A stretch of 64,000 nucleotides of DNA from Methanolobus sp. ZRKC5 (GTDB lineage: Archaea; Halobacteriota; Methanosarcinia; Methanosarcinales; Methanosarcinaceae): NCBI RefSeq assembly GCF_038446525.1, contig NZ_CP151792.1, positions 372,001-436,000 of the forward strand, written 5' to 3'. Both the position numbers and the translations under genes were made by a program. How positions within the stretch are numbered: position 1 is the stretch's first letter; every line of letters starts with the position of its first letter. The notes beneath the pieces are model-generated. The model was not told where the DNA came from and searched no databases. It saw only the letters and a program-made list of their open reading frames with translations. Positions 1 through 8,295 of the stretch are shown in pieces.

Positions 1-281
1 AGGCTAAAATCTTCAGCAGAAACAGAATTATCTGAATTTTCAGTAATGACTATCAAAGAATTGGAATTATCAGACTTCAATTCACTTTCATTGTCAGGAT
101 TACACGCATTATCCAAATCACCCTTTTTGTCTTCAGTGTCAACTATCAGCTGATCCATATCTGTATCAGGAATGTCTTCTGGAAGTGCAACTGCACAATC
201 ATCTGTTTCCATTGATTCTTCCTCACCATAAATCGGGCTTTCCGAATTGCAGACTTCAGAGGCATATATTTCATCGTCCAT
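1..281 (-). CDS. Acidic protein, 5' part only (candidate archaellum FlaC/D/E-type protein)
   Basis: An open frame starts with ATG at 281 and runs off the window edge without a stop, so only about 93 N-terminal residues are visible. They are strongly acidic (Asp/Glu-rich, few basic residues), rich in Ser and Asn, and have no signal peptide or membrane segment. The gene begins 14 bases after the Roadblock-like gene and is probably the next gene of the cheF operon. In euryarchaea, acidic FlaC/D/E proteins sit between taxis genes and the archaellum motor genes, so that is the favoured identity, but the diagnostic C-terminal domain is outside the window. The function is inference. Confidence 0.5.
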   Translation of the reverse strand, partial: MDDEIYASEVCNSESPIYGEEESMETDDCAVALPEDIPDTDMDQLIVDTEDKKGDLDNACNPDNESELKSDNSNSLIVITENSDNSVSAEDFS

Positions 282-295
282 AGCAGATCACCATA

Positions 296-1066
296 TCATA
301 CGAAAGACTCAAGTTTGTGATTTATATCCGGTATCCATTCAGCTTCACAGATATCAGCCACATAATCACCATGTAACGGACGTATTTGATCATTGATTAT
401 CATTTCAACAAGCAAAGGCCACAGATCTTCTGTCATCCATTTGGGAGATGAGGCAATCTCATTGAAAGCCATTGCAAGTACCTGTTCAACTTCTCCCCTA
501 CCCATTACACCTGTGATCTTTTCTTTAATGTCAGCAAGTATCTGCATATTCTTTTTATATTCAGAAGATTGAGTATACATTTCATTGAACACTATCTTAG
601 ACAATATACGCAACTCTGCAGCTACTTCTTCAGGATAGGTTGCCAACTGTTCTGCTGTCATAGGACGCTGTTCAAAGATATGCTGCATCACACTTTTAGC
701 GATATCTATCTTGTCCATGTTCTCTGAGAGATCGACCTTTCCTGTAAACAGGGATATTAAAAGCGCACCTCGGCCAACTGAAGAGAAAATGACAGTACCA
801 AAGTCATATTCAATGACCGATTGCTTAAGTCCCATTGCAAGCTGCTGGCTCACATGTAGCAGGTTATGGGTGATAAGGTTTGTAAGCTCAAATATTTTCG
901 GCCCGATACTTTCCGGTATGTAGGATGCATATATCTTTCCGTCTGCACCTGCAAACAAAAGTACATCCACATCACTGGATTGGTGTGTCCTTTTTAGCTG
1001 TGCGACCAGAGCAAACTTCAGAAGGGAAACATCCTCAAGGTCATCTTTTGATTTTTTCACTGCCAC
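296..1066 (-). CDS. Roadblock/LC7-like domain protein
   Basis: A 256-residue soluble protein. Residues about 30-135 read like a Roadblock/LC7 fold: a strand pair around DVLLFAGADGKIYAS, a long helix, then strands at SVIEYDFGTVIFSSVG and GALLISLF. The C-terminal half (about 140-256) is helical and unrecognised. Roadblock proteins typically dimerise and act as scaffolds or GTPase-activating partners (MglB is one). It follows the KaiC-like gene by 19 bases in the same direction, so the two products probably act together. No small GTPase gene is visible nearby; the KaiC-like ATPase is the obvious nucleotide-binding partner. The domain call is by pattern, not by a profile search. Confidence 0.6.
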   Translation of the reverse strand: MAVKKSKDDLEDVSLLKFALVAQLKRTHQSSDVDVLLFAGADGKIYASYIPESIGPKIFELTNLITHNLLHVSQQLAMGLKQSVIEYDFGTVIFSSVGRGALLISLFTGKVDLSENMDKIDIAKSVMQHIFEQRPMTAEQLATYPEEVAAELRILSKIVFNEMYTQSSEYKKNMQILADIKEKITGVMGRGEVEQVLAMAFNEIASSPKWMTEDLWPLLVEMIINDQIRPLHGDYVADICEAEWIPDINHKLESFV

Positions 1067-1085
1067 TTCAACCCACCTCAGGTTA

Positions 1086-2165
1086 TCATTGGATCAATTC
1101 TTCCAGTTCACTAAGACTGTCAATTTCTATAAGTCCTTCATCATCTGAGGGCAGTACATCCTCCGGCATAAGCTCGACATCTTCAACTTGCAGGGTTCCA
1201 CCGGATAGTTCACCGATATCTAATGGGACTTCCGGAGAACTTTCTTCCTCTCCTTTCCTTTTTGCAAGATCCTCTTTGGTTAATGTATCATTCAGACCCT
1301 GGGATTCGAAGAAAATCTGCAGCGTTTCCTTTGGAGAGAACGGATATAACCAGTTTTCCTTAACGTAAACAAGACGTTCAAGTATTTTCTCATTGACTCT
1401 AAGATCTGCAGCAGTTCTTATAGCTTTATCAAAGACATCATCATACTTGCGTACATCTTCCGCAGACATCAGCGGAGTGGTCCTTACAACAACTCCAACA
1501 CCACGAACAAATATGTATGGATAGACCTCTTCACCATGTCTAGTCGCACGCATCTTGATGATTTCAAGAGCCCTGTTAAAAGCACCCCCGATTGGTCTGT
1601 AACTAAGGTGTACAGCACCATCAGACATGTAAATAGGGATCAACACATCCTCACCGACAGTCTCCCCGGGAGAGGCATGCTCTTCAGTTGTGATAAGAAC
1701 AGGACCAAGCTGCTTTAAAGTATAGAACAATTTAGTGATAACCTCACGCTGCTCCTGCTTATCCTGTATGGCCCATGTAAGAGGAGTCAATGGATCAATT
1801 ACAACACGGGTCTTTACTGCATAATTTTGATTGGCAGCTACAAGCGCAGGGAGTTGTTCATCTACAAGCTTTACGAAATCCTTACCTTTTGAGTGGAAAA
1901 AGAAAAGCTCCTTTTCATAATACTCATCAAGATTGAAACCCAGCATCTTTGCTTCACGCATAATCTGCTCAGGAGGTTCTTCCATACTAATATAGAGAGC
2001 ATTCTCGCCATGTTCAAGGCCATAATTCAGATACTGCATGGCAAAGGTAGATTTTCCGGTACCACTTGAACCAACTACCAAAAGAGTTGTGTTGTCACGC
2101 ACTCCACCTTCAATCACTCTGTCAAGACCTGCAATTCCTGTTGGTATTCTTTTCTCGCTGCTCAT
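1086..2165 (-). CDS. KaiC-like RecA-superfamily ATPase
   Basis: 359 residues with one KaiC/RecA domain. It opens with the KaiC signature IPTGIAGLDRVIEGG, then Walker A GSSGTGKST at 32-40, a paired acidic motif MEEPPEQ at 61-67 and Walker B VVIDPLT at 121-127. Residues from about 240 form a helical extension and then a highly acidic tail (about 300-359). The family includes the archaellum protein FlaH/ArlH, but this one is longer, has the acidic tail and is linked to a Roadblock-like protein, so it is probably a paralogue. The start overlaps the stop of the Sm-like gene by 4 bases, showing translational coupling. The ATPase role is family knowledge; involvement in taxis is inferred from context. 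Confidence 0.85.
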   Translation of the reverse strand: MSSEKRIPTGIAGLDRVIEGGVRDNTTLLVVGSSGTGKSTFAMQYLNYGLEHGENALYISMEEPPEQIMREAKMLGFNLDEYYEKELFFFHSKGKDFVKLVDEQLPALVAANQNYAVKTRVVIDPLTPLTWAIQDKQEQREVITKLFYTLKQLGPVLITTEEHASPGETVGEDVLIPIYMSDGAVHLSYRPIGGAFNRALEIIKMRATRHGEEVYPYIFVRGVGVVVRTTPLMSAEDVRKYDDVFDKAIRTAADLRVNEKILERLVYVKENWLYPFSPKETLQIFFESQGLNDTLTKEDLAKRKGEEESSPEVPLDIGELSGGTLQVEDVELMPEDVLPSDDEGLIEIDSLSELEELIQ

Positions 2166-2527
2166 ACCTGTTCCTCCGGAAATCCTAATTCATTTAAATT
2201 ACCCAATTCCTTTATCGCAGGATTGGAATCCGATTGTAATGAACCATCTTCAATAGCAAGTATTACTGATTCATTACTGTCAAAAGGAAAGCTTTTTTCG
2301 ATGTAGACAGACTCGATAGCATGACCCACTATTAACATACGCTCACTAAGCTCAGTCCATCCTGTTTCATTTTTCTTTACAACATTTACTAAAAGAACAT
2401 TGTTGTTCTTCTGGTCGATCCTTACACATTCGCCCCTGTAATGTGACTTATCCGTGACCACTCTTACAAATTCACCTACAAAATCTCCCAGGTGATTATT
2501 CAATGAAACTGACCTGTAACCTGACAT
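2162..2527 (-). CDS. Small Sm-like-fold protein
   Basis: A 121-residue protein. Residues about 13-75 follow an Sm/Lsm-like strand pattern: GDFVGEFVRVVTDKSHYRGE, then CVRIDQKNNNVLLVNVV, then a final strand VGHAIESVYIE. The C-terminal 45 residues are acidic and probably unstructured. Canonical archaeal Sm proteins bind RNA and form rings, but the usual RNA-binding motifs are not clearly present, so a protein-protein role is equally possible. It is translationally coupled to the KaiC-like gene (4-base overlap) and lies 8 bases after the V4R gene. No specific function can be assigned. Confidence 0.5.
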   Translation of the reverse strand: MSGYRSVSLNNHLGDFVGEFVRVVTDKSHYRGECVRIDQKNNNVLLVNVVKKNETGWTELSERMLIVGHAIESVYIEKSFPFDSNESVILAIEDGSLQSDSNPAIKELGNLNELGFPEEQV

Positions 2528-2535
2528 TCATATCC

Positions 2536-3450
2536 CTACTGATTTTTTTTCATTTTTGCAAGAAGCTCGGCAAAACTATCTGTTTTTTTGGCTTCTTCCT
2601 GCAATTTTTGCGTTTCCTCGGAGACAGCCGGTTGAGGAGGTACAACCTCATCTTTTTGCTGGTCCTGCACTGTTTTGGCCATTACACCAAATGCACCACC
2701 AAAAGTACTATGTTTATCAGCAATTGAAGAGAGTTCTTCCTTGAGTTTCCACGGAGGATCGAATATCTTTTCCTCGACCTTCATGTTACTTGCAAATTGC
2801 ATGTAAGCATTGCCTATTTCTGATAAACGACCATTTTCCAGTAATTTATATACTGTCAATGCCCTTACCCTGTCCCTTAATTCATTATCGTCAACCGGAG
2901 GTTTGAAACCCGAGAGTATCATTTTGTCGTGTTCATCAAGCATTACCTGGTATGCCGATATTGGCTGGAGGTCTACTTTGAACTTGCATACTTCATTGCC
3001 ATTTTTGATACATTCGATCTCTTCAACGGAACATTCAAGTTCCAGATCCTCCCGGAAGAACCTGTGAAGAGCATCTGTTGTAGCCACACATACTTTCTGA
3101 TTATTCAATGCCGGATAAAAATTACATACAGGATTATTGGGAACTGCATAAATGTAATGCATTGGAGCATATGAGATCAATTGCATGTTGCCAAGACCTA
3201 TTTCCCGGAAGAAATCCATGTGGAAACGGTAAAGTGAAGTAGCTCTTATCATCTCAATGGTGCTTGCCTTGAGGAAGTCTCTGGTTCCACCCCACGGAAC
3301 CTTTGCTTTGGGGAATCTATCACTGATATTTTGCTGTAATTTGAGTAATGCCCCAAAAGCACCCATTGACTGTCCAAAACTGCCATCTGACACAGGAGGG
3401 GGACCTCCGGCAGAAGCACTCATGAAAGGAGGAAGACCTGGGTCAGTCAC
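2536..3450 (-). CDS. V4R (4-vinyl reductase) domain protein
   Basis: 304 residues. Residues about 90-160 match the V4R domain: YAPMHYIYAVPNN, a Cys in VPNNPVCNFYP, and the terminal pair ECIKNGNEVCKFKV with the typical Cys-x(6-7)-Cys-x-F ending. V4R domains bind small ligands, and in archaea they are found in regulators and sensory proteins. The N-terminus is Gly/Pro-rich and the C-terminus (about 250-304) is a charged, probably coiled segment. The gene lies 34 bases after cheF and 8 before the Sm-like gene. A ligand-sensing input to the taxis module is the natural reading, but the ligand is unknown. Confidence 0.7.
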   Translation of the reverse strand: MTDPGLPPFMSASAGGPPPVSDGSFGQSMGAFGALLKLQQNISDRFPKAKVPWGGTRDFLKASTIEMIRATSLYRFHMDFFREIGLGNMQLISYAPMHYIYAVPNNPVCNFYPALNNQKVCVATTDALHRFFREDLELECSVEEIECIKNGNEVCKFKVDLQPISAYQVMLDEHDKMILSGFKPPVDDNELRDRVRALTVYKLLENGRLSEIGNAYMQFASNMKVEEKIFDPPWKLKEELSSIADKHSTFGGAFGVMAKTVQDQQKDEVVPPQPAVSEETQKLQEEAKKTDSFAELLAKMKKNQ

Positions 3451-3484
3451 TCAAAAGACCTCCTTTTTGGTGATTAAGTTCATT

Positions 3485-4072
3485 TCACATCATCTCCCTA
3501 ATTTGTTTTTGCCCCTGTTCTGTAAGTGCACCTGAAGTATCGCATAGATTTTGCTCCCGTAAGTTCTTGAAACTATTAGCTAGCGTCTCATTGTCGACAC
3601 CTATGAAGAAAACAAGTTTTTGCGAATCATTCACACCTGTCGAAAGCATGTAAAGAAGCTTTTTATCGACATCAGAAAGAGACTGTTTCTTCGGAGGAGT
3701 ACCGCACATTGGTTGTAAATAGGCCTTCAATGTATTGATCATCGCTTCATTGCCTGCCAATAATGCAGTAGCTGGAGCTGTTGCCCCTTCTACAACAGAT
3801 GATGGTTGGAGATAATCGATCATTAATACATGTGAAGTTCCAATCGTCCGCTGTGCCTTTACACGAATTGGATCAGTAACCTCCCTCCCCACCATAGTAA
3901 TATTTTTCAAAGGTATCGTTATCCATCCCCCACCCTCTGAGAACCATAGGTTCAGGTTGGTAAGATAGAGAACACCTTTTTCCCAATTATCGGAATAAAG
4001 GGCATTACCCATCATCACTGCTTTATAAATATAAGTAAGATCGACTTTTGCTATACCCTGCTCTTGAGCCAT
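3485..4072 (-). CDS. cheF: Taxis protein CheF
   Basis: About 195 residues, soluble. The N-terminal half has a PH-like strand pattern (GVLYLTNLNLWF, ITIPLKNITMVGREV) and the C-terminal half a winged-helix with LYMLSTGVND and ALTEQGQKQI, the arrangement of the archaeal CheF family. CheF connects the chemotaxis system (CheY, CheC/CheD) to the archaellum through FlaCE/FlaD in haloarchaea. An in-frame ATG lies 15 bases upstream, but the GGGG 9 bases before the second ATG favours a start at 4072. It is the first gene of the minus-strand operon that continues through the V4R, Sm-like, KaiC-like and Roadblock-like genes. No che genes other than this are in the window. Confidence 0.7.
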   Translation of the reverse strand: MAQEQGIAKVDLTYIYKAVMMGNALYSDNWEKGVLYLTNLNLWFSEGGGWITIPLKNITMVGREVTDPIRVKAQRTIGTSHVLMIDYLQPSSVVEGATAPATALLAGNEAMINTLKAYLQPMCGTPPKKQSLSDVDKKLLYMLSTGVNDSQKLVFFIGVDNETLANSFKNLREQNLCDTSGALTEQGQKQIREMM

Positions 4073-4087
4073 GTGGAAATACCCCAT

Positions 4088-4355
4088 ATAAACAAATTAT
4101 ATATCTAGTATTATAATTATAACTAATATTGTATTAGCCATATTAATAACCTTCTATTGAAAAAAGAGAATAAGTCAATTTTTATTTTATAAATATTTGA
4201 ATTGATCACTCAAAAACAAAAATATCATTTGAATATTTTAAATAAAATTTTACTTACTAGTCAACAGAATATTTAGGATTTCTACAAGTCAAAACAAAAT
4301 GGACAGCCTTATACTTGAAAAATTGTGCGGAAAGAAAAAGAAATATACTACTCAA
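4088..4355. promoter_or_regulatory. AT-rich intergenic region with the probable cheF operon promoter
   Basis: 268 bases between cheF and the upstream GNAT gene, very AT-rich. TATA-like stretches read on the minus strand near 4090-4130 could serve the cheF operon. The gap separates the GNAT/deacetylase transcript from the cheF transcript. No operator or hairpin was recognised. Confidence 0.4.
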
Positions 4356-5228
4356 TTAACTCTTAAGTGGAAGGAAATACCTTTCAACATTACAACTAGC
4401 ACAAATAAAAGCAGTGCCTTTCCTCTTACTAGTGACCTGATATTTATGCACTAAACAATGACCACATTTGCAAGGAGACATCATTTTTTGCCCCCCTATG
4501 AATTTGCCGTCAAAGATAAAAGATTCCTGCGAATCAAAAATCCCTTTATCCTCTGGCTCCAGTAATACATCCCCTTCATCTTCAGTAGTTGCAACAGTAT
4601 CCTCAATTAAAGTACATCTGGATGTTGATGATGGATCAGCTTCCTTTTTTGCAGCCTCAAGGCACATCTCTTTTGGGAACAACTTAATCTTACAGGACAT
4701 TATATTCTCATCAAGCAAAGAAATACCATCATAAGAAAGTGCTTCTTTCTTATTCTCTTTAAGTATCAGATAACCTGGATGATCACTAAGATTTACCAGA
4801 GAATTACCAGATGGATCTATAAAACCGAGGGATTCAAAGAATAATTTTGCAGTCTTATTTACAGGCTTTGTAATAACATGACCAAGGAGCACATTAGATA
4901 TAAGGAAAAACATATTCTTTCCCATACCTTTCCTTGCAAACTGTGGAGAGATCTCAATACCACGTAAAACATAAACAGGTTTCCCATCTCTTGAAGGAGA
5001 ACTCCATTTTTCATTCATGGACCATCCAACAACAGTGTTACCTGATATTGCCAGTACTAATGCCACAGTAGGTCTTTTAAGCCAGCTTTGGAAATTTGCG
5101 AAATAATCAGCCATACCAAGATATTTCCTGAAGTAACTGAATTCCCCTATCTGTAACTTGTCAAGCTCAAAAGCATGTTCAAGTTTACAAAAGGATATGC
5201 CATCATCAGTTCTTGCAAGTTCAAACAT
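4356..5228 (-). CDS. GNAT acetyltransferase with C-terminal zinc ribbon
   Basis: 290 residues. The N-terminal 165 residues form a GNAT fold; the acetyl-CoA loop is ARKGMGK at 98-104, preceded by the strand VYVLRGIEIS. A low-complexity acidic linker (about 195-245) follows, then a Cys cluster C253, C255, C258, C276 and C279 that should bind one zinc (CxxC...CxxC). GNAT enzymes move acetyl groups from acetyl-CoA to amines, often protein lysines or N-termini; the ribbon may select the target. It lies 29 bases after two deacetylase-fold genes in the same direction, which suggests an acetylation/deacetylation pair. The substrate is unknown. Confidence 0.75.
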   Translation of the reverse strand: MFELARTDDGISFCKLEHAFELDKLQIGEFSYFRKYLGMADYFANFQSWLKRPTVALVLAISGNTVVGWSMNEKWSSPSRDGKPVYVLRGIEISPQFARKGMGKNMFFLISNVLLGHVITKPVNKTAKLFFESLGFIDPSGNSLVNLSDHPGYLILKENKKEALSYDGISLLDENIMSCKIKLFPKEMCLEAAKKEADPSSTSRCTLIEDTVATTEDEGDVLLEPEDKGIFDSQESFIFDGKFIGGQKMMSPCKCGHCLVHKYQVTSKRKGTAFICASCNVERYFLPLKS

Positions 5229-5257
5229 TTAATCAACTACCTTTTTTAAGTAAGGGT

Positions 5258-6325
5258 TCACAAACCCCAGTATGGACCTAATCTCATTTTCAGAAGGGCC
5301 AAGTTATTATTGAAATCTTCCCTGGTTTTCACATGCCTTGAAGCAAGCAGGTCTATCAGGTCCATATCATCCGTAATGTTGTTTTCACCAGCCAATGCCC
5401 TCAGGACTACTGATGTTAGCAGACCAAGATCATCATGATAACCGCCTTCCAGCAAAGATACAATGCTCCATTTACTTGCTAATTTAAATATAATTTGGTA
5501 GTACCCATCAATTGTAAGATTCAGTTTTGTCAGAGCATCTTTATGATAAGCATCAAAACCACATTCAAGTATAACGATTTGCGGATCGAATTTTGTTAGT
5601 ACTTTTTCCACCACTTCATCATAGAAGACATTATATTCGGGATTGCTTGCTTCAGGAGGCATCTCCATATTAATACAAGACCCAAGTGCAGGCCTGACAC
5701 CGATATCCCGGATAAAACCCTTGTAAGGATAAAGGGTTGACTGGTCCTGGTGAATAGATATGCAAAGGACGCTGGGATCAGCTTCAAATACCGACTGAGT
5801 ACCATCAGAAGCATGGGCGTCAATATTTACTATTGCAATTCGCTCAAGTCCATGCACTTCCTGAAGATAGCGGGCAAGTACTCCGGAATTATTGAAAATG
5901 CAGAATCCGCTGGAAGTAGCAGGGCCAGCATGATGACCAGGCGGACGTATCAGAGCGAAAGAATGCTTGCACTTGCCAGTAATAACAAGATCACCTGCAT
6001 TCAGAACACATCCTGTAGCATCTAACAGTACTTCAAAAGAAGAAGGACATAAATATACATCTTTACCCAGACTTAGCTGAGAATTTTTTGTGCATGCCTT
6101 TACAAATTCAACATATTCATTTGTGTGAACTCGCAAAACATCCCTGACTATTGCGGGCTGTGATTCAAATATATGACACCTGTCACCATCAAGTAGACCT
6201 GTTGATTCCAAATATTCCAGAATATCCTTTAAGCGGGATGGGCTTTCAGGACAGGGAAAACCATTAAGCAATGAATCGTGCAAGTAGTGACTCTCATTAA
6301 TAGTAAGACCAACATGAACCATCAT
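5258..6325 (-). CDS. Histone-deacetylase-family hydrolase, short form
   Basis: 355 residues, essentially one HDAC/acetoin-utilisation/acetylpolyamine amidohydrolase domain. Visible are the active-site pair H131-H132 in RPPGHHAG, zinc ligands D169 and H171 in NIDAHASDGT, D258 in ECGFDAYHKD, and the catalytic-type Tyr in EGGYHD (Y296). The usual second His of the DxHH motif is Ala here, which does not remove a zinc ligand. Its ATG overlaps the stop of the longer homologue upstream (ATGA type), so the two are co-translated. The family removes acetyl groups from lysine, polyamines or similar amides; which one applies cannot be read from the sequence. Confidence 0.85.
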   Translation of the reverse strand: MMVHVGLTINESHYLHDSLLNGFPCPESPSRLKDILEYLESTGLLDGDRCHIFESQPAIVRDVLRVHTNEYVEFVKACTKNSQLSLGKDVYLCPSSFEVLLDATGCVLNAGDLVITGKCKHSFALIRPPGHHAGPATSSGFCIFNNSGVLARYLQEVHGLERIAIVNIDAHASDGTQSVFEADPSVLCISIHQDQSTLYPYKGFIRDIGVRPALGSCINMEMPPEASNPEYNVFYDEVVEKVLTKFDPQIVILECGFDAYHKDALTKLNLTIDGYYQIIFKLASKWSIVSLLEGGYHDDLGLLTSVVLRALAGENNITDDMDLIDLLASRHVKTREDFNNNLALLKMRLGPYWGL

Positions 6326-8277
6326 GACACCTGCAAGGAAAGAATAGGGCTATGCTTTTTCGATTCTTCTATCTTCTTTTGTGTGGCGGCAAATATTTGC
6401 TTTTGCTGATTCATCTTATAGCTTGAGATTTCCTGACGGTCACTTACAGGATTGGGATTCCCATGAAGGGAACTAAGAACACTATGACATAGCTGGCCAT
6501 TGAAATCATGATAGCCACCTTCCATCAGAAAGACCATTGGGCCAGAAAACACTGAACATACCTTTGTTGTCATCTGATGATAACCATCTGAATCCAACAT
6601 CAAACCAATATTCTTTTCCCGATAATATGCATCGAAGCCGCAGCTGAATATAATTATCTCTGGAGCAAACTGACTGATCATAGGTACAATAGTCTCATCA
6701 AACGCCAGCATATATTCATCATTGCCGGAACCTTCTGGCATTTCAACATTCAAAGTGTACCCTTTGCCTGCATTTTCCCCTGTCTGGGTACTAAACCCTT
6801 TACGAGGGTAAAAACCATGAGGATCCCGATGAACTGACAGGAACATGACAGTCGGATCTTCATAGAATATCTCCATAGTACCGTCGCCTGCATGGGCATC
6901 CCAGTCAAGTATCAGTATTTTTCCCACATTCCTGCGCTTTTGCAGGTATTTTGCAAGGATCGCTGCATTATTGAAAAGACAAAAACCCCCATACTTCTGG
7001 GAACTTGCATGATGACCAGGTGGACGCGCTAATACAAAAGCATGAGAGAACTTATTATCCATAAGCAGATCACCGGCTTTCATAGCTGCACCAGCCGCCA
7101 TCTTTGCAATATCGTATGATGTGGAAGTCATGTAAGTACTATCACCTAAAAAACCTCCGCCTGCACTTGCATAGGAACGAACGAATGAGATATATGATTC
7201 ATCGTGCACCCTCAAAAGATCAGACTCATCGGCCATCTCAAATTTATCAATAAATGTACATGTGCCATCCTCGAAGACCTTATTCTTCTCCAGATACCAC
7301 ATAGCTTTAATCAGACGCTCAGGTTTCTCATGAGTATTAATGGACAAAGAAGCAGCATCGTGACTTCTATGATCCTTGTTGTAAAGGAAAGCAATCGTTG
7401 TAGGATTATCAGGAACATTTTCCTTTGGCTTTTCTGAAACCCTGTGTGCCTTTACATTTTCCGAAATACCTGAAGAAGATGAGATAGGCGAAGCGCTCTT
7501 AGGCTGTTGCACTTTCGATTTACCAATGATTGTAGTTTCTTTTGGTTCAAAGGATATAGTAAAGGAAGGAACTGGAGATGATGACACAATTCCAGCATCA
7601 TTGTTCTTGACCTGTGGTTCTTCTGATTCCAATTTGGGTTTGACAGGTTGTTCCTGTAGTTTTTTTGTAATAGCAGCAGATAAAACTGCCTTTTCAGAAC
7701 CAGAAATCTTGGATAGTTTGAGTTCTGATTCATTCAAACCAGGTTTATCGTGCACATGCAATGGAGTATCAGATGAACTGGTATTTTCAACCATAGAAAA
7801 TGAAGGATTGAAACCTTTAGGAGTCTTTTTCAAAATATCGGAAACAACTTCTAAGTAGTGCGATTCCCCTTCATCCTCTGCAGTGTCATCTGTTTCATTT
7901 ACTTCAATTTCAACAGATTGGTATTGAACATCATCAAAAACACCGGAAAGAACACTCGGTACTTGTGTGTTGACATTAATGTTATCAGGCTCATCATCTT
8001 CTGAAAAAACCGATATTTCACATTCAATATTAACAATCTCTTTTGCAGGGATGTCTACATCGATTCCCTCATGGTCAGCCTCTTCAACATGACTTTGTTT
8101 TTCAGCTATACCAGAACGCACCAATTCAAGAAGAGAATCATTTTCTGATGTATCTGTCTCTTTTGCTATTGATTCGCTTCCATCAAGATAAGAGGAAAAT
8201 GCATCATTCAGTTTTTTCATAATATCTGTAGAAACGTTCTTTGAAGAATCTCCTGCTTCATTATTATCTGATGACAT
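6322..8277 (-). CDS. Histone-deacetylase-family hydrolase with long disordered N-terminus
   Basis: About 651 residues. The first 290 are acidic, Ser/Glu/Asp-rich and low complexity, without membrane segment or signal peptide; the HDAC domain follows from about 295 to 610. Catalytic motifs are intact: ARPPGHHAS, LDWDAHAGDGT, SCGFDAYYRE and LMEGGYHD. The start at 8277 is chosen because a run of six G lies 5-10 bases upstream; an ATG 15 bases earlier would place this G-run inside the gene. It sits between a lipoprotein gene and a second deacetylase. The long acidic extension is unusual for the family and suggests regulated docking. Confidence 0.85.
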   Translation of the reverse strand: MSSDNNEAGDSSKNVSTDIMKKLNDAFSSYLDGSESIAKETDTSENDSLLELVRSGIAEKQSHVEEADHEGIDVDIPAKEIVNIECEISVFSEDDEPDNINVNTQVPSVLSGVFDDVQYQSVEIEVNETDDTAEDEGESHYLEVVSDILKKTPKGFNPSFSMVENTSSSDTPLHVHDKPGLNESELKLSKISGSEKAVLSAAITKKLQEQPVKPKLESEEPQVKNNDAGIVSSSPVPSFTISFEPKETTIIGKSKVQQPKSASPISSSSGISENVKAHRVSEKPKENVPDNPTTIAFLYNKDHRSHDAASLSINTHEKPERLIKAMWYLEKNKVFEDGTCTFIDKFEMADESDLLRVHDESYISFVRSYASAGGGFLGDSTYMTSTSYDIAKMAAGAAMKAGDLLMDNKFSHAFVLARPPGHHASSQKYGGFCLFNNAAILAKYLQKRRNVGKILILDWDAHAGDGTMEIFYEDPTVMFLSVHRDPHGFYPRKGFSTQTGENAGKGYTLNVEMPEGSGNDEYMLAFDETIVPMISQFAPEIIIFSCGFDAYYREKNIGLMLDSDGYHQMTTKVCSVFSGPMVFLMEGGYHDFNGQLCHSVLSSLHGNPNPVSDRQEISSYKMNQQKQIFAATQKKIEESKKHSPILSLQVS

Positions 8278-8295
8278 CAATATGCCCCCCAATTA

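Noticed and set aside
1086..2165. Calling this gene flaH
   Set aside because: It is longer than FlaH, has an acidic tail and partners with a Roadblock protein; the true flaH would be expected beyond the window start.
5258..8277. Assigning these as true histone deacetylases
   Set aside because: The same fold and residues occur in acetylpolyamine amidohydrolases and acetoin-utilisation proteins; the substrate cannot be read from the sequence.
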